DNA of 64,000 bases from Zopfochytrium polystomum. Taxonomy: Eukaryota > Chytridiomycota > Chytridiomycetes > Chytridiales > Chytridiaceae. The notes beneath the pieces were generated by a model, which ran no database searches, was not told the origin of the DNA, and saw nothing but the letters and a program-made list of their open reading frames with translations. Positions 10,640 through 23,212 of the stretch are shown here, in pieces; the stretch's first letter is position 1, and every line of letters starts with the position of its first letter. The stretch is taken from NCBI GenBank assembly GCA_025765615.1, contig JAIVFJ010000032.1, positions 189,001 through 253,000 on the forward strand, given 5' to 3'. The position numbers and the translations under genes are program-made.

Positions 10640-11745
10640 TGTATTGTGGCAGGTCACATTAACAGCAACGTGCTTGCTTGGGTCAGGGCTTTCGACCTGA
10701 TCGCCCCAAGCCACTAAGGGACAGACAGACAGATACACAGAAAAAAGCGAACCGGGTTGGTTTTGTGGGTTTGTACTGTGACGCAAGTCGAAATAGGAGA
10801 GAGGGAGGGAGAGTGAGAGAGCGAGCTGCGCCAATAAGGACATATTTTTGTATTAACGGCACCCACCCTTAGCCTAAATCTTCAACCCGCTGCACTTGGC
10901 CACAAAAGAAGAGAAAAAAGGAAGGAAACTGTCCCTCCTGGCCCCCCTAACCCAATCCCACTCGGAGCTCAATGGCATTGCCCGCAAGTGGTCCGTCATC
11001 AACACTCCAAGCGCGACGAGCCCATGCGTGGGCAATTTCAGTTCCACCATCACTGTTCCACCATCACTGGGAACTGGGCATGAACTCGGGCAGTCAAAGT
11101 TATCTCCGGGTTGATAACCGAGTACATAGAACCAACCATACAGCTGTAGAACTACCCTGCGTTCTCAATGATCTGCTCGTCAGCGTCAGGGCAAGGGTAC
11201 CCGCAGAGGAGATTCCTCAGCATGCAAACGGCCACAGAGAGATGTCGCACGCTCAAGCACGCCGCTCCGTCATCTGATACGCTGAACGCACGGAGGGCCG
11301 AGCTCTTGGATTGGAGGGAACCGTCTCGCAAGGCGATTTTCGAGTGGGACTGTATGCTGGTCTGTCGGTGACCACGACGCGACTGCGTGAGAGCGCAGCA
11401 GAGAAAATCTTGGGTCGGTGGGAATAGGCCGGTCCGCCGCTTTCTTTTATGGGTGTCCTTGGCCTTGCGTTGACGTGTCGTGTGCTCGACTTTTCTGACG
11501 GCAGACAATGGCAGCGCTGGAGTCAGTGAACGACCCATTTTTTCACGCCACGTGGAAGTGCTGGACAGACCTGTGCCTTACGGGGGAATCGCTCTCAAGT
11601 CAGAGTTCGCGCAGGGGGACCTTGTTTGAAAGGCAGCGTACTGCTGCTTTGAGAGTCAAAACTACCGCCGGCTTTTGGCGACGATCTACTGGTGGGTTGG
11701 AGAGGTGGAGGCAATGACGAGGGCTTCGTTCAAGTAGGGCACCAT
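10640..11745. other. Intergenic, nothing recognised
   Basis: About 1.1 kb with short frames on both strands and no domain I can name. A 13-base sequence (GTTCCACCATCAC) is repeated at about 11040-11070. Confidence 0.4.
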
Positions 11746-11749
11746 GTGG

Positions 11750-12667
11750 ACAACCTCGACAGCACGCCAGGCTCTCTCCGACCAGCGCAGGCAGCCGCGT
11801 GATGAACGTGATCGAGCACACCGCGATGCCCAAAACCACCCGATGTTGGTGAAGACGACTCTGAGAAGGAGGGGTATAGTGCTGATTCCGGCGTTGGTCG
11901 CGGATACTGTGGGTTGTGGGTTTTGCAATGCGCAGGATTTGTGAGTTCTATTGTTTCAGAACTGAACCATCCCACACAAAGAAATGTCAGAGCAAGCACA
12001 GTTTGATACCAGACCGGTATGAAAATACCAGTGCAAAGTACACAGCACCAGAAAAGAGGGCAGTGAGCATCAAGCCGGCACTTTGAGGGTCTTTGTAAAG
12101 CCGAAGGGGAATGAGCGGGTTCTCCACAACCTTCAACTCTACATAGACCGGAGCAAGCAAAAACAAAACTGCCAGAACGAGCAAATTAATGACCAAGGGC
12201 GAGTTCCAGATGTAAAGCGAGTCGATTCCTTGCACCGGGAACAAGAGGCACACGACAAAACACAAGAGGATGAACGTGCCCAGCCGGTCGATTCTGGAAA
12301 GCTTGCTCTTCGTGTTGCTGTCTTCGTTTTTTGGAAGATGCCGGAGATACCAGACCGCCGCTACGGTCAGCACTCCGACCAGAAGGTTGATGCAGAATAC
12401 CCATCGCCACGAGATTTTGTCCACGAAGACTCCACCGACGAGTGCCCTTGATTGATCAAAGTCGATTTTTCGATGAAGAGGGTGAGAGAGAGGGGATCAA
12501 CGTTGAGGATCAAAATACCGTAGCTGCCACTGAGGCAAGGCTAAAGCAAGCTCCCATCAAGCCGTAGTACTTGCCGCGGTCTTGAAGGGAATCGGCGACG
12601 ATGATGATGGCAGCGAATAGAACCCGCCACCACCGAGATCAGCGATTCCTCGCGAAACAATGAGCAT
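11750..12667 (-). pseudogene. Relic of a DHA2-type major facilitator transporter
   Basis: Minus-strand pieces match the 14-helix DHA2 drug-efflux family in order: MLIVSRGIADLGGGG at 12667, LFAAIIIVADSLQDRGKYYG and LMGACFSLASVAA to 12519, then ALVGGVFVDKISWRWVFCIN, four hydrophobic helices, LKVVENPLIPLRLYKDP and YFALVFSYRSG to about 11990, then SATNAGISTIPLLLRVVFTN and a shifted GIAVCSITFITRLPALVGES. Frames break after GGGG, at the intron near 12519/12446 and again near 11840. The first helices and the C-terminus are not visible. Several lesions make an inactive copy likely. Confidence 0.7.
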
Positions 12668-13073
12668 CTAGATCAGCAGCGGAAGAGGAGAGTTAATTTT
12701 TTTGACCCTTCCCTCAGGGCACCCCCATCGCCGAACCAAGCTTAAATTGTACACATTCGAGTCCCCCCACTTCGTTGGTTTCTCACCAAACGCGTTAGCT
12801 CTTCTGATTCTTTTGACGTAGCGATCAGCGCAACGGAGGAAGTGGCCCCCCGGCTGTTTCCAGGACCGAAGCCTGCAACATCGTGCGGCGTGGTGGGTAC
12901 CGCCGTTGCGAATATGAGTTTCTTTTATGTTTGCAATCCCATGATTGTTATCCTGGGAGAGGATGTGCCATTTGTAATTCATCGGTTGATAAATGTACCC
13001 CCGCTCAATTTCATCCGATGTTTCTAGTTTCAGAAAGCCGAACGCAAACCCCGCGCGAGTTCCTTGCAAAAAA

Positions 13074-13334
13074 TCACGCAACGGCGTCAAACACCGCCGA
13101 CCGCGCCTCCAGCAGTTTGACAAACCTGTCCACCACGTCCGCCGGCTCGACCGTCGCCGTCCCGTCGTCCGACGGTGTGCCTTTGACCAACCCGTGCACA
13201 GTCACCCCGCCCACAAACACCCCGACGCCACGAAGCTCCTCGTGCAGCATCCGCACCGCCTTGCGCTTCGCCGCCAGCAGCGGCGCCACTCCTTGGGTCG
13301 CAACCAACAGCGAGTGCCGCCATTGGTGTCGCAT
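13074..13334 (-). pseudogene. C-terminal fragment of a short-chain dehydrogenase/reductase
   Basis: The 86-codon frame contains LLAAKRKAVRMLHEELRGVG, VFVGGVTVHGLVKGTPSDD and PADVVDRFVKLLEAR, the usual end of an SDR Rossmann domain after the active site. The N-terminal cofactor motif is not found upstream, and where YxxxK should be the sequence reads LLAAK, lacking the tyrosine. It is probably a decayed remnant. Confidence 0.55.
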
Positions 13335-13489
13335 TCTGTCGGTGGGATTGAGCCTTTGGCTTACAATTTATACTGTCGCCACTGAGGGGACGAAGAACGT
13401 AGCCGTATTACTACTGATTCATATTCAACTTTTTTGCGACCCCGCTTTCAACAGATTCGAGTAAAATCACGAACACCTCATATCACCCC

Positions 13490-15029
13490 TCATTTTTTGT
13501 CCGCAGACTTTCGCGACGGCTTCACCGGACGCTTCTTCTTCGGAGACTTCCCTTTTGCACCTCCCGATTTCGCCCTTTTCGAAGTCGGCGCCGGAGTCTC
13601 CGCATCGTCCTCGCTCGCCTTTCTTTTTTTCGGTAAAGCTTTTGGAGTCCATTCCTCGTCCTCGTCCTCCACGGCTCCGTCCGCCTCCTCCGCTTCTTCT
13701 TCCTCTTCGTCGTCTTCATCTTCGTTCTGACCGCCCGGCGTTGTCGATTGCCACACGTACAGCGGCAGCGCCAGGGACCGTGCGGTCTTGACGCGGAGCG
13801 AAAGAATGTTGTTCCACCTTGTTGGGAGCTTATCGGCGACCGCGGCAATGGCCTTCACAAGGTTTTCGACGAGCTGAGTGACGGTTTGGTTCGTCCAGCC
13901 GACTTTGATGTTGCTGGGGGTTTGAGTTGGAGAAAGACGGGCCAAGCCGAATTAGCTGATTTGGGCTCACAAAATGAAAAACGAAAAAAAAAGACAGTCG
14001 ACACTCACAAGCAGTGTCCTTCAGTAAGGTGCAAGTATGTGGCAGATCTTGCCTTTTCGATCTCCGCTGCAACATCCTTAAGAGTAAGATCAACGGGAGC
14101 GGGAAGCCTAGAGCCAATTGCGCATCATTAGCGAGCGAGGAAACTCTCACTGAAAACACCACTCGCCTTTTTTTCAGGAAAAACGGTTTTCCAAGCAACG
14201 GCGGCAAAAGTGGGAGAAGCCGATCGTCGGCGAGGAAAAGGTCGAACGATGCGCACAGCTTCCGCTTCGCCTCGAACGGTTGGTACTCCTTTTTCAGCTG
14301 ACCCAACCCAATAACTTCGTTCACCCTGATCGATTTCATGTCGTGCTTCGACGTAAACGCGTCGCTCGACTCCTTGGTGATCAAGCAGACCGGGGCGCTG
14401 GCGGGAACAATCGGGTGGGCGAGGGGGCTGCCCACGCGGGTTTGGTTGGAGGTTGGTTCTGGTAAGTACGCAATCTGCCCGACAAAAAAAAACAAAAAAA
14501 AACAAAACCAAGGAAAAATCAAACTCACATTCGGATGGGCTTGTGCTTCGCTTCCGTCCGCACCTTTTGCGTGGTTAAAACCAAGAAAACGGCGTCCGCT
14601 TCGGTCTTCTCGTCCGACTCAGCGAGCGCATCAGAGAGCAGATTTGTCGCCTTTCCCTTCCTCTTTGCCGCCTTCTTGGCGGCACGAGCGGCGGCTCCTT
14701 CGATGTAGCGGTTGTGGTGGGCGATGAGCGCGCTGACGGCTTTGTGGATCTGGGAGGTTTGAAGCAGACGTGAGGAATAACAGGGGGGGTGCAGGGGGGA
14801 GTGCCGCGGAAGCCCCATCTCTGATGGCTCCCAAGCAGATCCTCTGAGATCAAGCGGGCGGGGCACTGACCTGCTCCTTCGTAACCCTCGCCTTGGATTC
14901 CTTCAGTGCTGCGATCGGAACTGGTTCGGAAGCGAGCGCAGCCTTCTTCGCAGGTTCCTTCGATGGTGCGGTCGATGCTGTTGCTACTGCCGCAGAAGCA
15001 GTCCGCTTTGCTGCCAATCGGGACGGCAT
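13490..15029 (-). CDS. Ribosomal L1-domain ribosome-biogenesis protein (RSL1D1/UTP30/CIC1-like)
   Basis: Five exons keep phase: 15029-14871, 14749-14529, 14427-14167, 14107-14009 and 13913-13490, giving 387 codons. After an Ala/Lys leader come HKAVSALIAHHNRY, FLVLTTQKV, KPIR joined to IPLAHPIVP, VCLITKE, then KPFFLKKR joined to LPAPVDLTLKDVAAE, NIKVGWTNQTVTQLVENLVK and a basic, acidic-interrupted tail (KKRKASEDD, SPKKKRPVK). This is the nucleolar L1-domain family that acts in pre-rRNA processing and 60S/90S assembly. Intron 3 uses a GC donor (AAAAG followed by GCGAGT), which is needed to keep phase. The lysine-rich tail should direct nucleolar import. Confidence 0.85.
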
Positions 15030-15511
15030 AATGGGTAGCAGGGTAGCAAGAGGCTGGAGTGCAGCTGATTGGGGGGTTGGCTGACGGGCGACAAGGGAAA
15101 AAGGGAAAAAAACTTTCTTTTGTTTCTTTTTTTCTTGTTTTTCCTTTCTATTCTGTCCTTTCTTTCTTTCTTTCTTTCTCTCTCTTTCTTTCTTTCTTTC
15201 TTTCGCTTCCACTGCCTGACAAGGCGAGGCTATCGCTCTCAGACAATTTCCAATAGACAATTGCAGTGGTGAAAAGTGAAATGCGCAGCGCTGTGGATGA
15301 AGGGTCCTTCTTTTTTTTTTCTTCTTTTTTTTTTTTCAACCCTTCTTCGGAGTATGTAACATGGATATTTCCTCCATTCTGCCTTGCAGATCCGGCCGTG
15401 GCAGCCTTGCATTGATAGTGGAAGGACATTGGACTCAGTAAGTGCAGAAAAGGAAACTCCAGAGCTTGTGTCTGCTTCCCAACTAAAAAAAAAAAAGGGG
15501 GGAATATAATC
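15030..15511. repeat. Low-complexity pyrimidine/purine spacer
   Basis: TTTC/CTTT tracts at about 15110-15210 and T-runs at 15308-15338 separate the divergent RSL1D1-like and NLR-like genes. Promoters of both should lie here; no single site stands out. Confidence 0.6.
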
Positions 15512-18500
15512 ATGCCGCGTCGCTATCTCTCGCTAGTCGCTAGTGGCGTGGGCTCGCAGGTAGGGGTGCGATTCAAGTCGAGTCTGACCCAGGACGCGTG
15601 CGGAGCGGGACGATTGCAGCGTCGTGTCCTCGAATCATTGAATCATTTGTTTATTTTCTTCGGCGCGACACAAAGACAAACGGGCGCGCCACGACGGATG
15701 TGGCCGCTGCCGCCCGCACACGCCACTGGCGCTGGCACGGACGCCGCCACGCGCGCCGCCGACACCGCAGCCTCCTCCTCCTCGTCCTCAAAAGAAAGCA
15801 AAGTCGCAACCAGCAGGACCACGCCGAACGGCAGCGACCGTCCACTGAGCAGCGCAGGTGATACTGCCGCCTCGGCGCACTTCCCACAACAACAACAGCA
15901 TCAGCAGCGTCAATGGCAGTGCATGCAGGGCCGCTCGACCCACGACATGTTCCTCAGGTGGGATGATGGAAGGGAGATGATGTTATTACCGAGGTATTCT
16001 TTAACTCCGCAAGAACGCTCCAACCGCTTTGTTCCGATTAGCTATCGCGTCGCGTGCGACCTCGACTTCGTCAACGCACTCTATGATCACTGCTCCGCCG
16101 CTGAATCGGCCGCAGCCTCGAGCGGCGATATTCACCCGTACCTTGACCACCACTGCCTCGTCCCAGGACGGCCTTGGGAGGACGGCTTTCTCCGCGGTTT
16201 GGCCTCCGCCCCGCTGGTTTTCCTCGTCGTGTCGAACGCTTCCGCTAGCTCCCTGCGTGTCGAGGGCGACAACGTTTTCCTTGAATGGGAATGCGCCCTT
16301 GATCGCTTTGATGACGGGGCCTGCTCAGCTGTTGTCCCGCTCTTTGTGGACTACCGCGATATCGATCTCCCAAGCGACCAGTCGGTGCCTGCGTTCTCCC
16401 GCTACATGTTTGTCGACCAGATCCCGTCCTTCCCGGACGAATTCCACAAACACCCGCGCAGCCCGAACAAGCGCACCCTCCGCGGTACCGTCCAGTCCAT
16501 CGCTTCTCTGCATTCCATCTCTGTCGTAGCCGTAAGGGTCAAGAAATCCACGTCTTCCCCAACAAATGTCCTGCAATTGGACGTTCGCTCTGCTTCGAAA
16601 ATCCTTGGCGCCGTGGCACGGGACAGAAGGAGATCCGCCGCCCGGTACCTTTCGACATTGGAAGAAAACGAGCTTAAACAGTTTCTTCTACCCGGCTCCG
16701 CCATTTCACTTCAGATTTCACAGTCGCAGCTGGTGCTGGAACCTTGCCCTTCCGCTGTTTCGTCAGAACTGTATCAGTGGGCTCGAGACCCAAACTCCGA
16801 GCTCCTTCAAGTCGACGAAGTTGATTCCGTCCATCCTCATCTGATCACATGGCTCGAAACGGCTCTGCTGCAGTCAGATTTACTCGTCTCATTCATTGAC
16901 CTGACGGGGGACCGCGCTGCAGAATCCACCGAGCTTCTGCTACGACAGATCGTATTTGATGCTGCGCAGTTCGCACCAGAGTTTGGTCGCAATCTCCTTT
17001 TACGCTCAAGCTCGACCGCATCCATCTCCGAACTGGATCTCTCAACCACCCTCGTCGAGTCGATCGCCTCTTGCGTCTCGGTTTCAACTTCCAAGGAAGG
17101 GTCTGAGGGGACTGCAGTTGTGATTGTCCTTCGCTTTGACAGCACCGAAACCTCTCATACTACTCTGCGCTCGGTCATGGCCAACCTTGTTCACGTGTTC
17201 CAGGCTGTCCCAGAATTTAAGGTACTGTTGGTTCGCCCCGATGGTTGTGGAATGTCATCCGATGAAACTCCAGCGATACTCGCACTCGAGGGGAAGCCCA
17301 AATCGTTAGGTGAGGAGGACGATGGCATGCCCGAGTGGCACAAGAGCAAGATTTGCGTTGCAGGACTCCTGGTGGAAGAGTTACTCTCGGTTCCTCCTGT
17401 CTCCGCGACGGCAATCCCGCACCCAGCGAGGCAGTCACCATCTGTTCCGCCAATCGAGCCTAACCCGAATTTGAGTTCAAGCGTTGCCGAGCTCCAGGAG
17501 CCGTCCATCGAGTTTGTCGAAGGAACATCGCATCCGGATTTCGTTATATGGTAACTTGATTTTTCGCTTGGCACAGGCTCATCGTCGTGCACGGCTTAAC
17601 CCCTTTTATTGTTTCTCCATGTTTGCCTCCTCGCAGCGTCGGTGCAGAAGCGGACACTCGCGTTGCCCAAGATCTGTTGCGTTCGTTTGGGTTGTTCACA
17701 ACAGGCGGTCAAGCAGTTGCCATTCAGCCCACGGAAAAGACCGCACTCTTTTCCCCACAAAGTCAAGGCAGCATGCCAGACCGCAAAGGAGTAAAGCCTG
17801 TGTACCTATTCGTTCTGTCTAACACTGCTGTGCAAGCGATTTGTAATGGTCGGAGGGGTTTCCTTGAGCAGGTACGTAAGAAAGCAGTTCAACTGCAAAT
17901 CTTATCCGTTGCTGTCCATTTGATTTGTCTCTTCTTGCTCAGATCTCACAGGGCCTTGCTGCATCGAAAGATGGATCGATTCTCCTCGTGCCAGTTCTTG
18001 TAGAGAGAGAGGATGACCCATTTTCTTTTGCACTTGTAGGAAATGTGCGAAACACACTTTCCGCGAGAGATCCTATAGCCGGCGCATTAGACGCTTTGCT
18101 CAAAATACAAGGAGAGAGGCTAAATCCACTCCATGTGGAAACGTGAGACTTTCCTTAGATTGGAAGTTGCAATTCGCTCCGTCGTCCTTGAGCAGATCGC
18201 TAACCCTACGTTTTCCCGCAACACCATAGCTTCATTGCCAGAGTCTTTCAGATCCGGCAAATCGCTCTCGACCTCGAGTTCTCCGGATTGGCGTCTTCCA
18301 ACCACAAACCACTCAGTGGTGACGAAGTTGAATTGCTCCGTGGGTGGCTGGCTCCCGCCTCTGATGAGAACGCTGCGGAGAGGGCAAGATTGCTGAAGCA
18401 GCATGCGTCAGGCACAAGAGGCCGTCTGCTTGCGGAGGTGGAATCATTTTTGGCCGAACGGTCGGATTCCGCGAAGAGAGTGATATGGATCAAGGGTCAG

Positions 18501-21500
18501 GCGGGCGTCGGAAAGGTGAGAATCTAGCCTCTTTGTCTTCCACCACTGGCCCAATTGACGCCTGTCCCGCCCAAACAGTCAGTTCTCTCAGCTTTACTTG
18601 CTGATACGCTTCAGCGTCGTAACCATCTCGGAGCGGCATTCTTTTGCAAGGTCGGCGACGCTCGGCGCGGTTCGGCGCAATCTCTGATCAGGACAATGGC
18701 CTTCTCGCTGTGCCAGTGGTCGCCTGCCTTTGCACGATACCTGCTCGCATTGAGAAACGCTTCCGACAGCGACCCGACTTCGCCCTTCCGGTGCAGTCCG
18801 GCGCTGCTTTTTTCGAGGCTTGTTGCAAGCCCCATGCGGGAGGTTCTTTCCGGCGATGCCTCGAGCGCGATCGTCCTGCTCATCGACGCATTAGACGAAT
18901 GCGGATCTGCAGATGCTAGAGGAGACCTTCTCTCCGTGTTTGCGACGGGCCTCAAGGAATTGCCCCGCCAAGCTCGGGTCATCGTCACCTCACGGTTGGA
19001 CGGTGATATTGCGGTAGCGATGGCAATTTCAGCGCCGCTGGAAAGGGAGATTATTCCATCCGACGCGGATGGGCTGATGGACGCTTCGACGGTTGCAATC
19101 CGCGGAGTCAGAGCGATTACAGAAAGGATCGGTTCGCTCGGGCTGCCTTCAGCAGCTTCCATTCGGAACGAAGACATCGCCACGATCGCTTCCACGCTGG
19201 TGGAAAAGTCAGGTGGCCTTTTGGTGTGGCTCGCGGTGGCCGTTCGACTGCTCGACGAACTCGTCACAAATAGTACCAGCGTTGCGGGTCCTGCGTCTCT
19301 AGCAGCTGCCGCTTCCAGCCTTCCCGTCGGCCTTGTTTCAATTCAGGCGTCTGTCTTCGGCCGCGCTTTCGGCCACCGCTCCAGCCCTCGCCTCACATTC
19401 GTTGTTGGCGTCCTCGCTGTCGCACGCGAGCCGTTGACCGCCGCCCAGATAGCGGCCTTTGGCGGTATGACGACCGTGCAGGCGGAATACTGTTTGCTTC
19501 GGCTGCGCGCTGTCCTTGCAAACGGCGATGCAGCCGCCACGTTCAACCACAAGTCGGTGGCGGATTATTTGACCGGAAACGATTGCACAGATAGGAGGTT
19601 CCATGTAAACCCCGCGAAGCAGCATTTGCGGATCGCAGCGCTGCTGGTGAACTTCCTCAATTCGACCTTGAAGACAGGAGTGTCACATATTTCGAGTAGT
19701 GGTCAAGCTAGCAGTGATCGAGTGCGCGGCATTGACCGCAGTCTATCGTATGCCTGTCGAATGTGGTCAGCACACCTTTTAGCTGGATCCGACCATCCTA
19801 CACTGTCCGATTCCAAAGGTCGTATGAGAGATTTGCTGGTTTCAGGACTGCTCGAGTTTGCTGAAAAGCATCTCCTTCATTGGATTGAGGCAATGGCCGC
19901 CTTGCAGTGCTACGACGAGCTGGGCTCTAGTGTCATAAATGCCCAATCGTTTTTGTCCATAATCACAACTGCCCCATCCGATTCAGCATTGAATCGAGAG
20001 GATCGAATAGCTGTGGCGATGGAGCTTTTTTCGGACGCGCTGCGTGTTCTGCAGCGGTTTCGCACACCAATTATGAAAGATCCCATGCAAGTGTATATTA
20101 CTGCTATTCCGCTCTGCCCCGTGGACACGCGCCTGTTCCGCACGTATGCCGAGGATACGTTCAGTCGGCCTGATAGAAGCGTGTTTCCATCCGCGGACGA
20201 CTACTGGATTGTTCCCTTGTTCCCTGTCCTTCCTCCAATGTCAAAGTGGGACGCCTTCCGCTGCGCCGAAGACGTAGGGGAACGAGCGTTCAGCATCGAG
20301 TTTGCGACCACGCTTGCTTCGCCAGCGACTGCAGTCAGTCACAAAAGCGTAAACCCAACAGCGCGGAGACTGCTTGCGGCTTCACTACCGGGTTGCCTGA
20401 AAATATTTGAAGTTTTGAGCGGCGGACTGCTGCACCAAGTGCTGGACGCCCCCACCCCGCTTGCTGGCCAAAACATTGGCCTCGTAAGTCCTCCGTTTGC
20501 GCTCTCACGGCACGGGACGCGTATGGCGCTGTTTGAAAGAAACGAGGACAACGCGGCGGTTTTGGCGGTATGGAATCCGACAACGGGCTCTTCCAGCCAC
20601 ATGTATGAATTGATCAGAACGGAAGCTGAGGCGGACGAGAAAAAATCCGGAGCAATTAAGCAGGCAGCTAAAGCTGTTAAAGACGGCTGGAGGAAGCTTT
20701 GGAGGGGAAAAGCAACTATAAACGAGGATCAGTTGAATCATGAGAGCGCTCTTGCAAAGGCTGGTATCTTCTTTTCGCTACGACAAAATTTGCGGGAGCT
20801 CACTAACCCATCCCAAAGAAAATCACAGTGCTGCGTTTTACCAACAACGAGGTGTTCTTACTTGCTGGGACCGAAGATGGATGCCTGGTCGTTTGGGACG
20901 TCCGCGATGCCCATGTCCCGCGCTTAATCGGATACGAATCTATCCACAGCGGAACCGTGCACGACATCGTCATCACCTCCAGCGACTCAGAAGTTTGCAC
21001 TGCCTCAGCCGATGGCACTGTCAAGATCCTGAAGCTCGGTCTGACCACTTCTGACGCCGTAACTAGCAATCGATTCTTCCAAAGCCTTTGCGATCAAGCG
21101 GTTCCGGGAGTTGTCTTCCTCTCACTGTCATTAAACGGCAAGCAGCTGCTTACTTCCGGAGGTGGCCGTATCACGCTCTGGTCCCTCCACAAGGACACGG
21201 ACATTGCGACGCTCCAGCATTTCAAGGACATTCCCGCGACGGACGAACGGAACTCTTTGGCAATCTTTTCTCCCCAGTCCAACTACATTGCGGTGCGGAG
21301 CCAGAGGAGCGTTCAATTGTGGGATGCTGCAGCAAACAGCCGCGTCGGCGAGGTCCTCCAAGCGCGACAGTACGGATTTGGTGGAGCGGTGGAATTCGCT
21401 TTCTCCGATGACGAGGAAGTGATCGCAACCTCCGCGGACGTTGGGACGGTGACCTTGTGGGCGGTCAAGGACGCCGTCGAGACGTTTGCTGACGCCGCCA

Positions 21501-22885
21501 CCGGCGCTGTCTCTGTGGTCGATGTGCGATGCGATTTCTTGTCCAAGACGGAGCTGGCCGAAGGCGTAAGCTTGCACCCGTTGACGGCTTCACTTTCGGC
21601 AGCTAGCCGTCGGACAGAGACTCGCTCGTCTTCTGCAGTATTCGCCCTCGACTTTTCGGACAGTGCGCGCTACTTGGCGGCTACTGACGGCGCGAGGCTC
21701 ACGCGGATGTGGGATATCGACAGTGGAGACTTGGTTTTGAGGAGCGTTGTTTCTACGGGCAATATTTGGCGCCCGACACCATCTGTCTATGTAGCCAAAG
21801 ACATGGTTTGGACGCATCCGTTGAGTGGAGATGTCGACCAGACAGCGTCGGCCCACGCTTTCCTATTTGCAGACGATCGGAAAGAACGATGGACAAGAGT
21901 GGCCGTCGCCGAGAACGGGTCAAAGTTTGTCTATCTTTCCAGGTCCACCGTGCGGGTGGTCAGTATTCCGCAAAAAACAATTGTCGCCGAGTTCCAGACC
22001 CCTATAGTGGATGTCGTTGCGTTGTCGCCAGACGGAAGGACTATTGCGATTGCGGGCCCATCCGGCGATGTGCTGCTGTGGGAAACTGATAGCGGGCGCC
22101 CCGTGGGGACATTCCATGTGGACCCGGAGCAGGTGAATCGCTTGAAAACATCCTTGGAAAGCCTCCTTGCCGACCTTGAGAAAAGCAATGCCCGCGAGTG
22201 GAACGCAGTGGAGGCCAAAGAAGCAAGCTTCGCTGTACTCCGGTCTCGAAGCAGTGGGCCCCGCGCCGTTGTGTTCGCCCCTCCAGCTACAACGGGCACC
22301 AACCGCCTGGTATTCACCCTCTTTGGCGCAAACGTGCTCGTAGAGACTCACATCGCTGCTGGCCTTGCCTCGCTCACCCGACTGTCAATCTTTAACGACC
22401 CCATCAATGACGCAAAGGACTTTTCCTCCGAGCTCGCCTTTTCCGCAGACGGCCGTACCCTCGTCAACCTTTGCGTCGGTACCGTGAAGGTCTGGTCCTT
22501 TGACGCCGCCACCGCCGCAACGGGTCCAGAATCGCCCCCGCCGCGCCTCGCCGCCACGATCCGCATCGCCGCGTCCGTCGCAAGCGGACTCCGGCTCCTC
22601 GCGCCTGACGCGTCGTACTTTTCCCTCGCTGATGGCAGTGCCTGGGAAACGTTCCCTGCAACCCACAACGACGGTCACAGCCAGTCCGAGCAACAGGACC
22701 ACGACGCGTGCGACGCGGACCGCGCGCGATGCTGCGTCGTGAGGCTCGACGGCGGGTGGCTGAGGCTTCGCGGGCGCGCGCCAATGTGGCTGCCGCAGGG
22801 CCTGCGCAAGAAAGTCACATTTGATCCGTCGACCGGGAGGTTGGCGCTTGGTGGAACGGAGCTGGTCGGAGTATGGCGGCTGTGA
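15512..22885 (+). CDS. TIR / TIR-like / NACHT / WD40 STAND protein (NLR-like)
   Basis: Six exons keep phase: 15512-17550, 17637-17871, 17943-18142, 18242-18515, 18579-20763 and 20829-22885. Start is uncertain; in-frame ATGs follow. The first TIR-like domain spans about residues 170-280 (FVPISYRVACDLDFVNALYD, LVPGRPWEDGFLRGL, VFLVVSNAS, DNVFLEWECALDRF). A second TIR-like unit crosses exons 1-3 (FVICVGAEADTRVAQDLL, PVYLFVLSNTAVQAICNG, SILLVPVLVERE). NACHT follows with Walker A GQAGVGKS, split by an intron, Walker B IVLLIDALDECG and a sensor-like VIVTSRLDG. The C-terminal half has degenerate WD40 blades (GTVHDIVITSSDSEVCTASA, LSPDGRTIAIAGPSGDVLLW). Expected role: ligand-induced oligomerisation that activates TIR, as in innate-immunity or cell-death sensors; this is inference from architecture. 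Confidence 0.78.
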
Positions 22886-23212
22886 TCGTTGGGAGGGTCT
22901 TTGATCGAGATATGAATACACCCGGCATTGCTTTTATATTTGCTTCCATTCCAAGTTCATCGATCTGGCAACAGCAACGCCAAGCCTGAGATGGATTTTT
23001 GCAAACGCCCGCCGTAAAAGAAAATATGCCGTTTCCGGAGAAGGACCAGTCGAAAGCCTCTGTCCGAAGTGCTGTCCAGAATGACAGCCTTCTATTCTTC
23101 CCTACCTAACCCACGACCGCAACACTTACACGATTTGGGGGAAGACAAAACATGTATTTCACCTCACTTCAATTCAGCCACCTTCCACGCTCTCTCTTTC
23201 ACTCACTTTCAT
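22886..23212. other. Short spacer between convergent genes
   Basis: 3' regions of the NLR-like gene and the EXORDIUM-LRR gene. No further feature seen. Confidence 0.5.

Noticed and set aside
13490..13700. Separate acidic/basic histone-tail-like gene
   Set aside because: It is the last exon of the RSL1D1-like gene, joined in phase.
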